Shown here in pieces: positions 11,337 to 25,066 of a stretch of DNA of 64,000 bases. Position 1 is the first letter of the stretch. Every line of letters starts with the position of its first letter. The notes beneath the pieces were generated by a model. That model made no database searches. It was given only the letters and a program-made list of their open reading frames with translations, and had not been told where the DNA came from. The DNA comes from Calliopsis andreniformis (lineage: Eukaryota; Arthropoda; Insecta; Hymenoptera; Andrenidae). The position numbers and the translations under genes were made by a program. Location of the stretch: contig NW_027480423.1 in the NCBI RefSeq assembly GCF_051401765.1, positions 13,578,001-13,642,000 of the forward strand, written 5' to 3'.

Positions 11337-14300
11337 CACTTAGGGCCTAAGAAGGCACCGCCAGAAGCATAAAATGCAATATAAATATAACAGTTTTTCC
11401 ATCGTATAAAACGAATAATAGCAATCAGTGTGAAAGTTAGAGTAATTTCTACGTTCCGGGCAACCTAGGTTTCACTCTAGGGCGTTGCTCCGCCAGATCG
11501 CATAGCTAGGGACTCAGAATTCAACGCCATAAGAATAAAATACAATATAAGTACAACAGTTTTTCCATCGTATAAAATGAATAATTGGAAACATTGTGAA
11601 AGTAATGGTCATATCTACGTTCCGGGCAACAAAGACTTCACTCTAGGGCGCTGCTCCACCAGATCGAATAGCTAGGCCCTTAGAAGTCAACGCCAGAAGC
11701 ATGAAATACAATATAAATACAACAGTTTTTCCATCGTATAAAACGAATAATTGCTGCCTTCGTGAAAGTTATGGTCATTTCTACGTTCCGGGCAACGTAG
11801 GCGTCACTCTAGTACGTTGCTCCACCACATCTAACAGCTACGGTCTTGGACGTCAACGACAGAAGCATAAAATACAATAAAGATGCAACAGCTTTTCCTA
11901 CGTATAAAACGAATAATTGCAACCGGTGTGAAAGTTATTGTCATTTCTACTTTCCGGGCAACCTAGGCTTCACCCTAGGGCGTTGCTCCAACAGAATGAA
12001 TAGTTAGGGCCTTAGAAGTCAATGCCCGAAGCATAAAATGCAACAAAAATACAACAGCTTTTCCATCATATAACAGGTATAATTGCAACCAGTTTGAAAG
12101 TGATGGTCATTTCTACGTTCCGGGCAACCTAGGCTTCACCCTAGGGCGTTGCTCCACCAGATCGAATAGTTAGTGCCTTAGAAGTCAACGTCAGAAGCAC
12201 AAAATACAATATAAATACAACAGTTTTTCCATCGTATAAAACGAATAATTGCTACCGGTGTGAAGGTTATGGTCATTTCTACGTTCCGGGCAGCCTAGGC
12301 TTCACCCTAGGGCGTTGTTCCACCAGATGGAATAGTTAGGGCACAAGAAGTCAACGCAAGAAGCATAAAATACGGTATAAATACAACAGCTTTTAAATCG
12401 TATAAAACGAATAATTGCAACCTGTGCGAAAGTAACGATCATTTCGAGGGTTCGGGCATCCTAGACTTACCTCTGAGGCGTTGCTCCACCAGATCGAAGA
12501 GTTAGGGTCTAAGAAGTCAACACCGGAAGCATAAAATACAATATAAATAGAACAGTTTTTCCACCGTATAAAACTAATAATTGCAACCAGTGTGAAAGTA
12601 ATGGGCATTTCTACCTTCCGGGCAACCTAGGCTTCACCATAGGGCGTTGTTTCAACAGATTGAATAGTTAGGGCCTTAGAAGTCAACGCCAGATGCATGA
12701 AATACAACATAAATAGAACAGTTTTTCCATCGTATAAAACGAATAATTGGGACCAGTGTGAAAGTTATGGTCATTTCTACATTCCGAGCCACCTAGGTTT
12801 CACTCTAGGGCGTTGCTCCACCAGATCGAGTAGTTAGGACCTAAGAAGTCAACGCCAGAAGCACAAAATGCAATATTAATACAACAGTTCTTCCATCGTA
12901 TAAAACGAATAATTGCTACCGGTGTGAAAGATATGGTCATTTCTACGTTCCGGGCAACCTAGGCTTCACCCTAGGGCGCTGCTCCACCAGATCGAATAGT
13001 TAGTACCCTAGAAGTCAGCGTCAGAAGCATAAAATGCAATATAAATACAACATTTTTTCCATCGTATAAAACGAATAATTGCAACCAGTATGAAAGTTAT
13101 GGTCATTTCTACTTTCCGGGCAACCTAGGCTTCACCATAGGGCGTTGTTCCAACAGATTGAATAGTTAGGGCCTTAGAAGTCAACGCCAGATGCATGAAA
13201 TACAACATAAATAGAACAGTTTTTCCATCGTATAAAACGAATAATTGGGACCAGTGTGAAAGTTATGGTCATTTCTACATTCCGAGCAACCTAGGTTTCA
13301 CTCTAGGGCGTTGTCCCACCAGATCGAATAGCTAGGGTCTTAGAATTCAACGCCAGATGCATAAAATACAATAAAAATACAACAGTTTTTCCATCGTATA
13401 AGAGGAATAATTGCAACCAGTGTGAAAGTAATGGTCATTTGTACGTTCTGGGCAACCTACGATTCACTCTATGGCATTGCTCCACCAGATCGAATAGTTA
13501 GGGCCTAAGAAGTCAACGCCAGAGACATAAAATACGATATGAATACAACAGCTTTTCCATCGTATAAAACGAATAATTGCAACCAGTGTGAAAGTAATGG
13601 TCAGTTCTACGTTCCGGGCAAACTAGGTTTCACTCTAGGGCGTTGCTCCACCAGATCGAATAGTTAGGGCCTAAGAAGTCAACGCCAGAAGCATAAAATA
13701 CGATATAAATACCACAGCTTTTCCGTCGTATAAAACGAATAATTGCAACCAGTGTGAAAGTTATGGTCATTTCTACGTTCCGGGCAACCTAGGCCTCACT
13801 CTAGGGCGTTGCACCACCAGATCGAATAGTTAGGGACTTGGAATTCAACGCCAGAAGTATAAAACACAATATAAGTACAACCGTTTTTCCATTGTATAAA
13901 ATGAATAATTGCAGACATTGTGATATTAATGGTCATTTCTACGTTCCGGGCAACCTACGCGTCACTGTAGGGCGTTGCTCCACCACAGCTAATAGCTACG
14001 GCCTTAGAAGTCAACGCCAGAAGCATAAAATATAATATCAATACAACAGCTTTTCCATCGTATAAAATGAATAATTGCAAACAGTGTGAAAGTACTGGTC
14101 ATTTCTACGTTCCGGGTAACCTAGGCTTCACTCTAGGGCGTTGTTACACCAGATCGAACAGTTAGGGCCTAAGAAGTCAATGCGCGAAGCATAAAATGCA
14201 ATAAAAATACAACAGTTTTTCCATCATATAACCGGAATAATTGCAACCAGTTTGAATGTGATGGTCATTTTTACGTTCCGGGCAACCTCGGCTTCACTCT

Positions 14301-15006
14301 AGGGCGTTGCTTCACCAGATCGAACAGTGAGGTCCTTAGAAGTAAACGCCCGATGCATAAAATACGATACAGAATACAACAGCTTTTCCATGGTATAAAA
14401 CGAAAAATTGGGACCAGTGTGAAAGTTAAAGTCATTTCTACATTCCGAACAAACTAGGTTTCACTCTAGGGCGTTGGTCCACCAGATCGAATAGCTAGGG
14501 ACTTGGAATTCAACGCCAGAAGAATAAAACACAATATAAGTACAATCGTTTTTCCATTGTATAAAATGAATAATTGCAAATATTGTGAAATTAATGGTCA
14601 TTTCTACGTTCCGGGCAACCAAGGCGTCACTGTAGGGCGTTGCTCCACCACAGCTAATAGCTACGGCCTTAGAAGTCAACGCCAGAAGCATAAAATACAA
14701 TATCAATACAACAGCTTTTCCATCGTATAAAATGAATAATTGCAAACAGTGTGAAAGTACTGGTCATTTCTACGTTCCCGGTAACCTAGGCTTCACTCTA
14801 GGGCGTTGTTCCACCAGGTCGAACAGTTAGGGCCTAAGATGGCAACGCCAGAAGCATAAAATACAATATAAATGTAACAGTTTTTCCATCGTATAAAACG
14901 AATAATAGCAACCAGTGTGAAAGTTATGGTCATTTCTACGTTCCGGGCAACCTAGGCTTCACCCCAGGGCGTTGTTCCACCAGATCGAGTAGTTAGGGCC
15001 TAAGAA
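11337..15006 (+). repeat. Diverged satellite monomers with 3- and 4-monomer duplications
   Basis: Monomers here vary more and include types with GCTTTTCCATCG, AATAATTGGGACCAG and TTGGAATTCAACGCC. A roughly 175-bp stretch around 12640-12815 is repeated at 13138-13313 (offset 498 bp, three monomers; shared AGATGCATGAAATAC and AATTGGGACCAG). Monomers at 13838 and 14503 are sisters (offset 665 bp, four monomers plus the extra base in GATACAGAATAC near 14370). No gene or foreign sequence is visible. Confidence 0.8.
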
Positions 15007-15980
15007 GTGAACGCCAGTAGCATAAAATACAATATAAATACAACAGTTCTTCCATCATATAAAACGAATAATTGCAACCAGTATGAAGGTTATGGTCATT
15101 TCTACGTTCCCGGCAACCTAGGCTTCACTCTATGGCGTTCTTCCACCACATCGAATAGCTACGGCCTCAGAAGTCAACGCCTGAAGCATGAAATACAATA
15201 AACATACAACTGTCTTTCCATCCTATAACAGGAATAATTGCAACCCATGTGAAAGTGATGGTCATTTGTACGTTCCAGGCAACCTAGGCTACACTCTAGG
15301 GCGTTATTCCACCAGATCGAATTGTTAGGGCCTAAGAAGTCAACGCCAGAAGCATAAGATACAATATAAATATAACAGTTTTTCCATCGTATAGAACGAA
15401 TAATAGCATCCACTGTGAAAGTTATGGTCATTTCTACTTTCCGGGCAACCTAGGCTTCACCCCAGGGCGTTGTGCCACCAGATCGAACAGTTAGGGCCTA
15501 AGTACTGAACGCCAGCAGCATAAAATACAATATAAATGCAACAGTTTTTCCATCATATAAAACGAATGATTGCTACCAGTATGGAAGTGATGGTCATTTC
15601 TACGTTCCGGGCAACCTAGGCCGCACTCTAGGATGTTGTTCCACCAGATTGAATAGTTAGTGCCTAAGAAATCAACGCCAGAAGCATAAAATACAATTCA
15701 AATATAACAGTTTTTCCATCGTATAAAACGAATAATTTCAACCAGTGTGAATCTTATGGTCATTTTTACATTCCGAGCAACCTAGGCTTCACTGTAGGGC
15801 GTTGATACACCAGATAGAATAGTTAGGGCCTTAGAAGTCAACGCCAGAGGCATAAAATTCAATAAAGATGCAACAGTTTTTCCATCGTATAACAGGAGTC
15901 ACTGCAAACAGTGTGAAAGTACTGGTCATTTCTACGTCCCGGGTAACCTAGGCATCACCCTAGGCCGTTGTTCCACCAGA
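15007..15980 (+). repeat. Isolated copy of the six-monomer HOR order
   Basis: The order CAGTAGCATAAA / CTATGGCG monomer, CAGGAATAATTGCAACCC monomer, AATAGCATCCAC, CAGTATGGAAGTGATGG, AATTTCAACCAGTGTGAATC, and CTGCAAACAGTGTGAAAG reproduces the 996-bp HOR of 1000-4890 more than 10 kb away, with its own substitutions. It shows that HOR blocks are dispersed within the array. Confidence 0.7.
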
Positions 15981-18479
15981 TCGAATAGTTAGGGCCTAAG
16001 AAGTGAACGCCAGCAGCATAAAACACAATATAAATACGACAGTTTTTCCATCATATAGAACGAATAATTGCCACCAGTATGAAAGTTATGGTCATTTCTA
16101 CGTTCCGGGCAACCTAGGCTACACCCTAGTTCCTTGCTCCAACAGATTGAATAATTAGGGCCTTAGAAGTCAACGCCCGAAGCACAAAATGCATTAAAAA
16201 TACAACAGTTTTTCCATCATATAACAGGAATAATTGCAACCAGTTTGAAAGTGATAGTCATTTCTACGTTCCGGTCAGCCTCGGCTTCACTCTAGTGCGT
16301 TGCTCCACCAGATCGAATAGTTAGTGCCTTTGAAGTCAACGCCAGAAGCATAAAATGCAATATAAATACAACAGTTTTTCCATCGTATAAAACGAATAAT
16401 TGCGACCAGTACGAAAGTTATGGTCATTTCTACTTTCCGGGCAACCTAGGCTTCTCGCTAGGGCGTTGGCCCAACGGGTTGAATAGTTAGGGCCTTAGAA
16501 GTCAACGCCCGAAGCATAAAATGCAATAAAAATACAACAGCTTTTCCATTGTATAAAACGTATAATTGCAACCAGTGTGAAAGTTATGGACATTTCTACA
16601 TTCCGAGCAACCTAGGCTTCACTCTAGTGCGTTGCTCCACCAGATCGAATAGTTATGGACTTAGAAGTCAACGCCAGAAGCATAAAATACAATAAAGATG
16701 CAACAGTTTTTCCATCGTATAACAGGAATAATTGCAACCAGTGTGAAAGTAATGGTCAGTTCTACGTTCCGGGCAAACTAGGTTTCACTCTAGGGCGTTG
16801 CTCCACCAGATCGAATAGTCAGGCCCTAAGAAGTCAACGCCAGAAGCATAAAATACGATATAAATACCACAGCTTTTCCGTCGTATAAAACGAATAATTG
16901 CAACCAGTGTGAAAATTATGGTCATTTCTACGTTCCGGGCAACCTAGGCTTCACTCTAGGGCGTTGCTCCACCAGATCAAACAGTTGCGGCCTTAGATGT
17001 CAACGCCAGAAGCATAAAATGCAACATAAATACAACAGATTTTCCGTCGTATATAATGTATATTTGCAAACAGTGTGTAAGTAATGGACATTTCTATGTA
17101 CCGGGCAACCTAGGCCCCACTCTAGGGCGTTGCTCCACGAAATCGAATAGCTAGGGCCTTAGAAGTCAACGCCGGAAGCGTAAAATACAATATAGATGCA
17201 AAAGTTATTCCATCGTATAACAGGAATAACTGCAAACAGTATGAAAGTACTGGTCATTTCTACGTTCCGGGTAACCTAGGTTTCACTCTAGCGCGTTGCT
17301 CCACCATATCGAATAGCTAGGGACTTAGAATTCAACGCCATAAGAATAAAATACAATATAAGTACAACAGTTTTTCCATCGTATAAAATGAATAATTGCA
17401 ACCAGTGTGAAAGTTATGGTCATTTCTACATTTCGAGAAACCTAGGCTTCACTCTAGGGCGTTGCTCCACCTGATCGAATAGTTAGGGCCTTAGAAGTCA
17501 ACGCCAGAAGCGTAAAACACAATATAAATATAACAGTTTTTCCATCGTATAAAACGAATAAGAGCAACCAGTGTGAAAGTTATGGTCATTTCTACGTTCC
17601 GGGCAACCTAGGTTTCACTCTAGGGCGCTGCTCCAGCAGATCAAACAGTCAGGGCCTAAGAAGTCAACGCCAGAATCATAAAATGCAATATTAATACAAC
17701 AGTTTTTCCATCGTATAAAACGAATAATTGCTACCGGTGTGAAAGTTATGTTCATTTCTACGTTCCGGGCAACCTAGGCTTCACCCTAGGGCGCTGCTCC
17801 ACCAGATCGAATAGTTAGTGCCCTAGAAGTCAGCGCCAGAAGCATAAAATACAATATAAATACAACAGTTTTTCCATCGTATAATACGAATAATTGCAAC
17901 CAGTATGAAGGTTATGGTCATTTCTACTTTCCGCGCAACCTAGGCTTCACCCTAGGGCGTTGTTCCAACAGATTGTATAGTTAGGGCCTTAGAAGTCAAC
18001 GCCCGAAGCATGAAATACAAAATAAATAGAACAGTTTTTCGATCGTATAAAACGAATAATTGCTATCAGTGTGAAAGTTATGGTAATTTCTACGTTCCGG
18101 GCAACCAGGGTTTCACTCTAGGGCGTTGCTCCACCAAATCGCATAGCTAGGGACTTAGAATTCAACGCCATAAGAATAAAATACAATATAAGTACAACAC
18201 CTTTTCCATCGTATAAAATGAATAATAGCAAACAGTGTGAATGTAATGGTCATTTCTACGTTCCGGACAACCTAGGCTTCACTGTATGGGTGTTGCTCCA
18301 CCACATCGTATAGCTACGGCCTTGGAAGTCAACGCTAGAAATATAAAATACAATAAAAATGCAACAGTTTTTCCATCGTATAGCATGAATAATTGCAACC
18401 GGTGTGAATGTTATTTTCATTTCTACGTTCCGGGCAACCTAGGCCTCACTCTAGGGCGCTGCTCCACAAGAACGAATAG
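15981..18479 (+). repeat. Mixed monomers upstream of the 13-monomer duplication
   Basis: About 15 monomers of several classes. The monomers at 16650-16960 (AATAAAGATGC, TAATGGTCAGTTCTACG, ACCACAGCTTTTCCGTCG) are relatives of those at 18830-19100 and 20990-21240, offset 2159 and 2157 bp (13 monomers). A one-base gain occurs near 18285 (GTATGGGTGTTGC). Nothing other than satellite is seen. Confidence 0.8.
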
Positions 18480-19527
18480 TTAGGGCCTTCGAAGTCAACG
18501 CCAGAAGCATAAAATACAGTACAAATACAACAGTTTTTCCATCGTATAAAACGAATAATTGCAGCCAGTGTGAAAGGTATGGTCATTTCTACTTTACGGG
18601 CAACATAGGCTTCACCCTATGGCGTTGTTCCAACAGATTGAATAGTTAGGGCCTTAGAAGTCAACGCCCGAAGCATGAAATACAAAATAAATAGAACAGT
18701 TGTTCCATCGTATAAAACGAATAATTGCTACCAGTTTGAAAGTTATGGTAATTTCTACGTTCCGGGCAACCCAGGCCTCACTCTAGGGCGTTGCTCCACC
18801 AGATCGAATAGTTAGGGCCTTCGAAGTCAACGCCAGAAGCATAAAATACAATAAAGATGCAACAGTTTTTCCATCGTATAACAGGAATAATTGCAACCAG
18901 TGTGAAAGTAATGGTCAGTTCTACGTTCCGGGCAAACTAGGTTTCACTCTAGGGCGTTGCTCCACCAGATCGAATAGTTAGGGCCTAAGAAGTCAACGCC
19001 AGAAGCATAAAATACGATATAAATACCACAGCTTTTCCGTCGTATAAAACGAATAATTGCAACCAGTGTGAAAGTTATGGTCATTTCTACGTTCCGGGCA
19101 ACCTAGGCCTCACTCTAGGGCGTTGCACCACCAGATCGAATAGTTAGGGACTTGGAATTCAACGCCAAAAGTATAAAACACAATATAAGTACAACCGTTT
19201 TTCCATTGTATAAAATGAATAATTGCAGACATTGTGATATTAATGGTCATTTCTACGTTCCGGGCAACCTACGCGTCACTGTAGGGTGTTGCTCCACCAC
19301 AGCTAATAGCTACGGCCTTAGAAGTCAACGCCTGAAGCATAAAATACAATAAAAGTACAACAGTCTTTCCATCCTATAATACGAATAATTGAACCCGTGT
19401 GAAAGTGATGGTCATTTGTACGTACCAGGCAACCTAGGCTTCACTCTAAGGCGTTCTTCCACCACATCGAATAGCTACGGCCTCAGCAGTCAACGCCTGA
19501 AGCATAAAATACAATAAAAGTACAACA
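18480..19527 (+). repeat. Block with 13-monomer offset, copy 1
   Basis: Matches 20637-21685 at an offset of about 2157 bp. Shared features are AATACAGTACAAATAC, TATGGCGTTGTTCC, ACAGTTGTTCCATCG, AGTTCTACGTTCC, ACCACAGCTTTTCCGTCG, TTGGAATTCAACGCC and the one-base-deleted ATTGAACCCG (19388, 21545). Homology ends near 19527, where this copy reads GTTCTTCC and the partner GTCTTTCC. Confidence 0.87.
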
Positions 19528-19544
19528 GTTCTTCCATCATATAA

Positions 19545-20604
19545 CAGGAATAATTGCAACCAGTTTGAAAGGGATGGTCATTTCTACGTTCCGGGCAACC
19601 TAGGCTTCACCCTAGGGAGTTGCTCCAACAGATTGAATAGTTAGGGCCTTAGAAGTCAATGCCCGAAGCATAAAATGCAATAAAAATACAACAGTTTTTC
19701 CAGCATATAAAACGAATAATTGCAACCAGTATGAAGGTTAACGTCATTTCTACTTTCCGGGCAGCCTAGGCTTCACCCTAGGGCGTTGCTCCAACAGATT
19801 GAATAGTTAGGGCCTTTGAAGTCAACGCCGGAAGCATAAAATGCAATAAAAATACAACAGTTTTTCCATCGTATAAAAGGATTAATTGCAACCAGTTTGA
19901 AAGTGATGGTCATTTCTACGTTCCGGGCAACCTAGGCTTCACCATAGGGCGCTGCTCCACCAGATCGAAGAGTTAGTGCCCTAGAAGTCAGCGTCAGAAG
20001 CATAAAATACAATATAAATACAACAGCTTTTCCATCGTATAAAATGAATAATTGCAAACAGTGCGAACGTACTGGTCATTTCTACGTTCCGGGTAACCTA
20101 GGCTTCACTCTAGGGCGTTGTTGCACCAGATCGAACAGTTAGGGCCTAACAAGGCAACGCCAGAAGTATAAAATACAATATAAATATAACAGTTTTTCCA
20201 TCGTATAAAACGAATAATAGCAACGAGTGTGAAAGTTATGGTCATTTCTACGTTTCGGGCAACCTAGGCTTCAGCTCAGGGCGTTGTTCCACCAGATCGA
20301 CTAGTTAGGGCCTAAGAAGTGAACGCCAGCAGCATAAAATACAATATAAATACAACAGTTCTTCCATCATATAAAACGAATAATTGTAACCAGTATGAAT
20401 GTTTTGGTCACTTCTACCTTCCGGGCAACCTAGGCTTCACTCTATGGCGTTCTTCCACCACATCGAATAGCTACGGCCTTAGAAGTCAACGCCCGAAGCA
20501 TAAAATACAAAATAAATAGAACAGTTTTTCCATCGTATAAAACGAATAATTGCTGCCAGTGTAAAAGTTATGGTCATTTCTACGTTCCGGGCAACCTAGG
20601 CTTC
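19545..20604 (+). repeat. Block with 15-monomer offset, copy 1 of a four-member set
   Basis: Matches 22033-23092 at an offset of 2488 bp (15 monomers minus two bases), then 28214-29233 and, for its later part, 30337-31225. Diagnostic variants are CCCTAGGGAGTTGC, TTTCCAGCATATAAAACG, GGCAGCCTAGG, AAAAGGATTAATTGC, CAGTGCGAACGT, AATAGCAACGAG, GGCTTCAGCTCAGGG and GAATAATTGTAACC. Homology breaks at CACCCTAGGGCG versus CACCATAGTGCG. Confidence 0.87.
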
Positions 20605-20636
20605 ACCCTAGGGCGTTGTTCCACCAGATGGAATAG

Positions 20637-21685
20637 TTAGGGCCTTCGAAGTCAACGCCAGAAGCATAAAATACAGTACAAATACAACAGTTTTTCCATC
20701 GTATAAAACGAATAATTGCAGCCAGTATGAAAGGTATGGTCATTTCTACTTTACGGACAACATAGGCTTCACCCTATGGCGTTGTTCCAACAGATTGAAT
20801 AGTTAGGGCCTTAGAAGTCAACGCCCGAAGCATGAAATACAAAATAAATAGAACAGTTGTTCCATCGTATAAAACGAATAATTGCTACCAGTTTGAAAGT
20901 TATGGTAATTTCTACGTTCCGGGCAACCCAGGCCTCACTCTAGGGCGTTGCTCCACCAGATCGAATAGTTAGGGCCTTCGAAGTCAACGCCAGAAGCATA
21001 AAATACAATAAAGATGCAACAGTTTTTCCATCGTATAACAGGAATAATTGCAACCAGTGTGAAAGTAATGGTCAGTTCTACGTTCCGGGCAAACTAGGTT
21101 TCACTCTAGGGCGTTGCTCCACCAGATCGAATAGTTAGGGCCTAAGAAGTCAACGCCAGAAGCATAAAATACGATATAAATACCACAGCTTTTCCGTCGT
21201 ATAAAACGAATAATTGCAACCAGTGTGAAAGTTATGGTCATTTCTACGTTCCGGGCAACCTAGGCCTCACTCTAGGGCGTTGCACCACCAGATCGAATAA
21301 TTAGGGACTTGGAATTCAACGCCAGAAGTATAAAACACAATATAAGTACAACCGTTTTTCCATTGTATAAAATGAATAATTGCAGACATTGTGATATTAA
21401 TGGTCATTTCTACGTTCCGGGCAACCTACGCGTCACTGTAGGGCGTTGCTCCACCACAGCTAATAGCTACGGCCTTAGAAGTCAACGCCTGAAGCATAAA
21501 ATACAATAAAAGTACAACAGTCTTTCCATCCTATAATACGAATAATTGAACCCGTGTGAAAGTGATGGTCATTTGTACGTACCAGGCAACCTAGGCTTCA
21601 CTCTAAGGCGTTCTTCCACCACATCGAATAGCTACGGCCTCAGCAGTCAACGCCTGAAGCATAAAATACAATAAAAGTACAACAG
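20637..21685 (+). repeat. Block with 13-monomer offset, copy 2
   Basis: Partner of 18480-19527, also in the same order. It is followed by an additional monomer of the ATTGAACCCG lineage (21710), so two neighbouring monomers here share the same one-base deletion. This suggests a single-monomer tandem duplication on top of the block duplication. Confidence 0.87.
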
Positions 21686-21769
21686 TCTTTCCATCCTATA
21701 ATAGGAATAATTGAACCCGTGTGAAAGTGATGGTCATTTGTACGTTCCGGGCAACCTAGGCTTCACCCT

Positions 21770-22080
21770 AGGGCGTTGTTCCACCAGATCGAATAGTTAG
21801 GGCCTAAGAAGTGAACGCCAGAAGCATAAAATACAATATAAATGCAACAGTTTTTCCATCATATAAAACGAGTAATTGCAACCAGTATGAAAGCTGTGGT
21901 CATTTCTACTTTCCGGGCAACCTAGGCTACACCCTAGGGCGTTGCTCCAACAGATTGAATAGTCAGGGCCTTAGAAGTCAATGCCCGAAGCATAAAACGC
22001 AATAAAAATACAACAGTTTTTCCATCATATAACCGGAATAATTGCAACCAGTTTGAAAGGGATGGTCATTTCTACGTTCC
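21770..22080 (+). repeat. Two-monomer segment re-used at 35213-35523
   Basis: The pair TATGAAAGCTGTGGTC ... GGCTACACCCTAGGG ... GAATAGTCAGGGCC ... AAACGCAATAAAAATAC ... CATATAACCGG occurs here and 13443 bp downstream (81 monomers minus three bases). A looser relative lies near 27300-27440. Confidence 0.75.
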
Positions 22081-23092
22081 GGGCAACCTAGGCTTCACCC
22101 TAGGGAGTTGCTCCAACAGATTGAATAGCTAGGGCCTTAGAAGTCAATGCCCGAAGCATAAAATGCAATAAAAATACAACAGTTTTTCCAGCATATAAAA
22201 CGAATAATTGCAACCAGTATGAAGGTTAACGTCATTTCTACTTTCCGGGCAGCCTAGGCTTCACCCTAGGGCGTTGCTCCAACAGATTGAATAGTTAGGG
22301 CCTTAGAAGTCAACGCCGGAAGCATAAAATGCAATAAAAATACAACAGTTTTTCCATCGTATAAAAGGATTAATTGCAACCAGTTTGAAAGTGATGGTCA
22401 TTTCTACGTTCCGGGCAACCTAGGCTTCACCATAGGGCGCTGCTCCACCAGATCGAATAGTTAGTGCCCTAGAAGTCAGCGTCAGAAGCATAAAATACAA
22501 TATAAATACAACAGCTTTTCCATCGTATAAAATGAATAATTGCAAACAGTGCGAACGTACTGGTCATTTCTACGTTCCGGGTAACCTAGGCTTCACTCTA
22601 GGGCGTTGTTGCACCAGATCGAACAGTTAGGGCCTAACAAGGCAACGCCAGAAGCATAAAATACAATATAAATATAACAGTTTTTCCATCGTATAAAACG
22701 AATAATAGCAACGAGTGTGAAAGTTATGGTCATTTCTACGTTTCGGGCAACCTAGGCTTCAGCTCAGGGCGTTGTTCCACCAGATCGACTAGTTAGGGCC
22801 TAAGAAGTGAACGCCAGCAGCATAAAATACAATATAAATACAACAGTTCTTCCATCATATATAACGAATAATTGTAACCAGTATGAATGTTTTGGTCACT
22901 TCTACGTTCCGGGCAACCTAGGCTTCACTCTATGGCGTTCTTCCACCACATCGAATAGCTACGGCCTTAGAAGTCAGCGCCCGAAGCATAAAATACAAAA
23001 TAAATAGAACAGTTTTTCCATCGTATAAAACGAATAATTGCTGCCAGTGTAAAAGTTATGGTCATTTCTACGTTCCGGGCAACCTAGGCTTC
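22033..23092 (+). repeat. Block of the four-member set, copy 2
   Basis: Downstream partner of 19545-20604, with scattered substitutions (for example CATATATAACG at 22855 against CATATAAAACG). The right edge passes into the 20-monomer-offset block beginning near 23060. Confidence 0.85.
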
Positions 23093-23410
23093 ACCATAGT
23101 GCGCTGTTCCATCAGATGGAATAGGTAGGGCATAAGAAGTCAACGCCAGAAGCATAAAATACAATATAAATACAACAGCTTTTCCATCATATAACAGGAA
23201 TAATTGCAACCAGTTTGAAAGTGATGGTCATTTCTACGGTCCGGGCAACCTCGGCTCCACTCTAGTGCGTTGCTCCACCAGATCGAATAGTTAGTGCCTT
23301 AGAAGTCAACGCCAGAAGCATAAAATACAATATAAATACAACAGTTTTTCCATCGTATAAAACGAATAATTGCTACCGGTGTGAAAGTTATGGTCATTTC
23401 TACGTTCCGG
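23060..23410 (+). repeat. Two-monomer block, copy 1 of a 20-monomer-offset pair
   Basis: CACCATAGTGCGCTG with CATCAGATGGAATAGG and CTACGGTCCGGGCAACCTCG is found here (23101) and exactly 3320 bp further on (26421), i.e. 20 monomers with no net indel. Confidence 0.85.
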
Positions 23411-24568
23411 GCAACCTAGGCTTCACTCTATGGCGTTCTTCCACCACATCGAATAGCTACGGCCTTAGAAGTCAGCGCCCGAAGCATAAAATACAAAATA
23501 AATAGAACAGTTTTTCCATCGTATAAAACGAATAATTGCTGCCAGTGTAAAAGTTATGGTCATTTCTACGTTCCGGGCAACCTAGGCTTCACCCTAGGGC
23601 GTTGTTCCACCAGATCGAATAGTTAGGGCCTAAGAAGTGAACGCCAGAAGCATAAAATACAATATAAATACAACAGTATTTACATCATATAAAACGAGTA
23701 ATTGCAACCAGTATGAAAGTTGTGGTCATTTCTACTTTCCGGGCAACCTAGGCTTCACTCTAGGGCGTTGTTCCACCAGATCGAACAGCTAGGGCCTAAG
23801 AAGGCAAGGCCAGAAGCATAAAACGCAATATAAATATAACAGTTTCTCCATCGTATAAAACGAATAATAGCGACCAGTGTGAAAGTTATGGTCATTTCTA
23901 CGTTCCCGACAACTTAGGCTTCACCCCAGGGAGTTGTTCCACCAGATCGAATAGTTAGGGCCTAAGAAGTCAATGCCAGCAGCATAAAATATAATATAAA
24001 TACAGCAGTTTTTCCATCATATAAAACGAATAATTGCAACCAGTATGAAAGTTATGGTTATTTCTACGTTCCGGGCAACGTAGGCTACACCCTAGGGCGT
24101 TGCTCCAACAGATTGAATAATTAGGGCCTTGGAAGTCAATGCCCGAAGCACAAAATTCAATAAAAATACAACAGTTCTTCCATCATATAACAGGAATAAT
24201 TGCAACCAGTTTGAAAGTGATGGTCATTTCTACGTTCCGGGCAACCTCGGCTCCACTCTAGTGCGTTGCTCCACCAGATCGAATAGTTAGTGCCTTAGAA
24301 GTCAACGCCAGAAGCATAAAATACAATATAAATACAACAGTTTTTCCATCGTATAAAACGAATAATTGCAACCAGTATGAAAGTTAATGTCAATTCAACT
24401 TTCCGGGCAATCTAGGCTTCACTCTAGGGTGTTGATCCAACAGACTGAATAGTTAGCGCCTTAGAAGTGAATGCCCGAAGCATAAAATGCAATAAAAATA
24501 CAACAGTTTTTCCATCATATAACCGGAATAATTGCAACCAGTTTGAAAGTGATGGTCATTTCTACGTT

Positions 24569-24990
24569 CCGGGCAACCTAGGCTTCACCCCAGGGCGTTG
24601 TTCCATCAGATCGAATAGTTAGGGCCTAAGAAGTGAACGCCAGCAGCATAAAATACAATATAAATACAGCAGTTTTTCCATCATATAAAATGAATAATTG
24701 CAACCAGTATGAAAGATATGGTCATTTCTACGTTCCGGGCAACCTACGCTTCACTCTATGGCGTTCTTCAACCACATCGAATAGCTGCGGCCTCAGAAGT
24801 CAACGCCTGAAGCATAAAATACAATAAATATACAACAGTCTTTCCATCCTATAACAGGAATAATTGCATCCCGTGTGAAAGTGATGGTTATTTGTACGTT
24901 CCAGGCAACCTAGGCTTCACTCTAGGGCGTTGTTCCAACAGATTGAATAGCTAGGACCTTAGAAGTCAATGCCCGAAGCATAAAATGCAA
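24569..24990 (+). repeat. Three-monomer tandem duplication, copy 1
   Basis: Matches 25067-25488 at an offset of 498 bp. Shared: GTTCCATCAGATCG, CAGCAGCATAAA, AATACAGCAG, CATATAAAATGAATAATTGC, CTACGCTTCACTCTATGG and GCATCCCGT. Few differences are visible (GAAAGATATGG versus GAAAGTTATGG; TTCAACCAC versus TTCCACCAC). Confidence 0.88.
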
Positions 24991-25066
24991 TAAAAATGCA
25001 ACAGTTTTTCCATCATATAACAGGAATAATTGCAACCAGTTTGAAAATCATGGTCATTTCTACGTT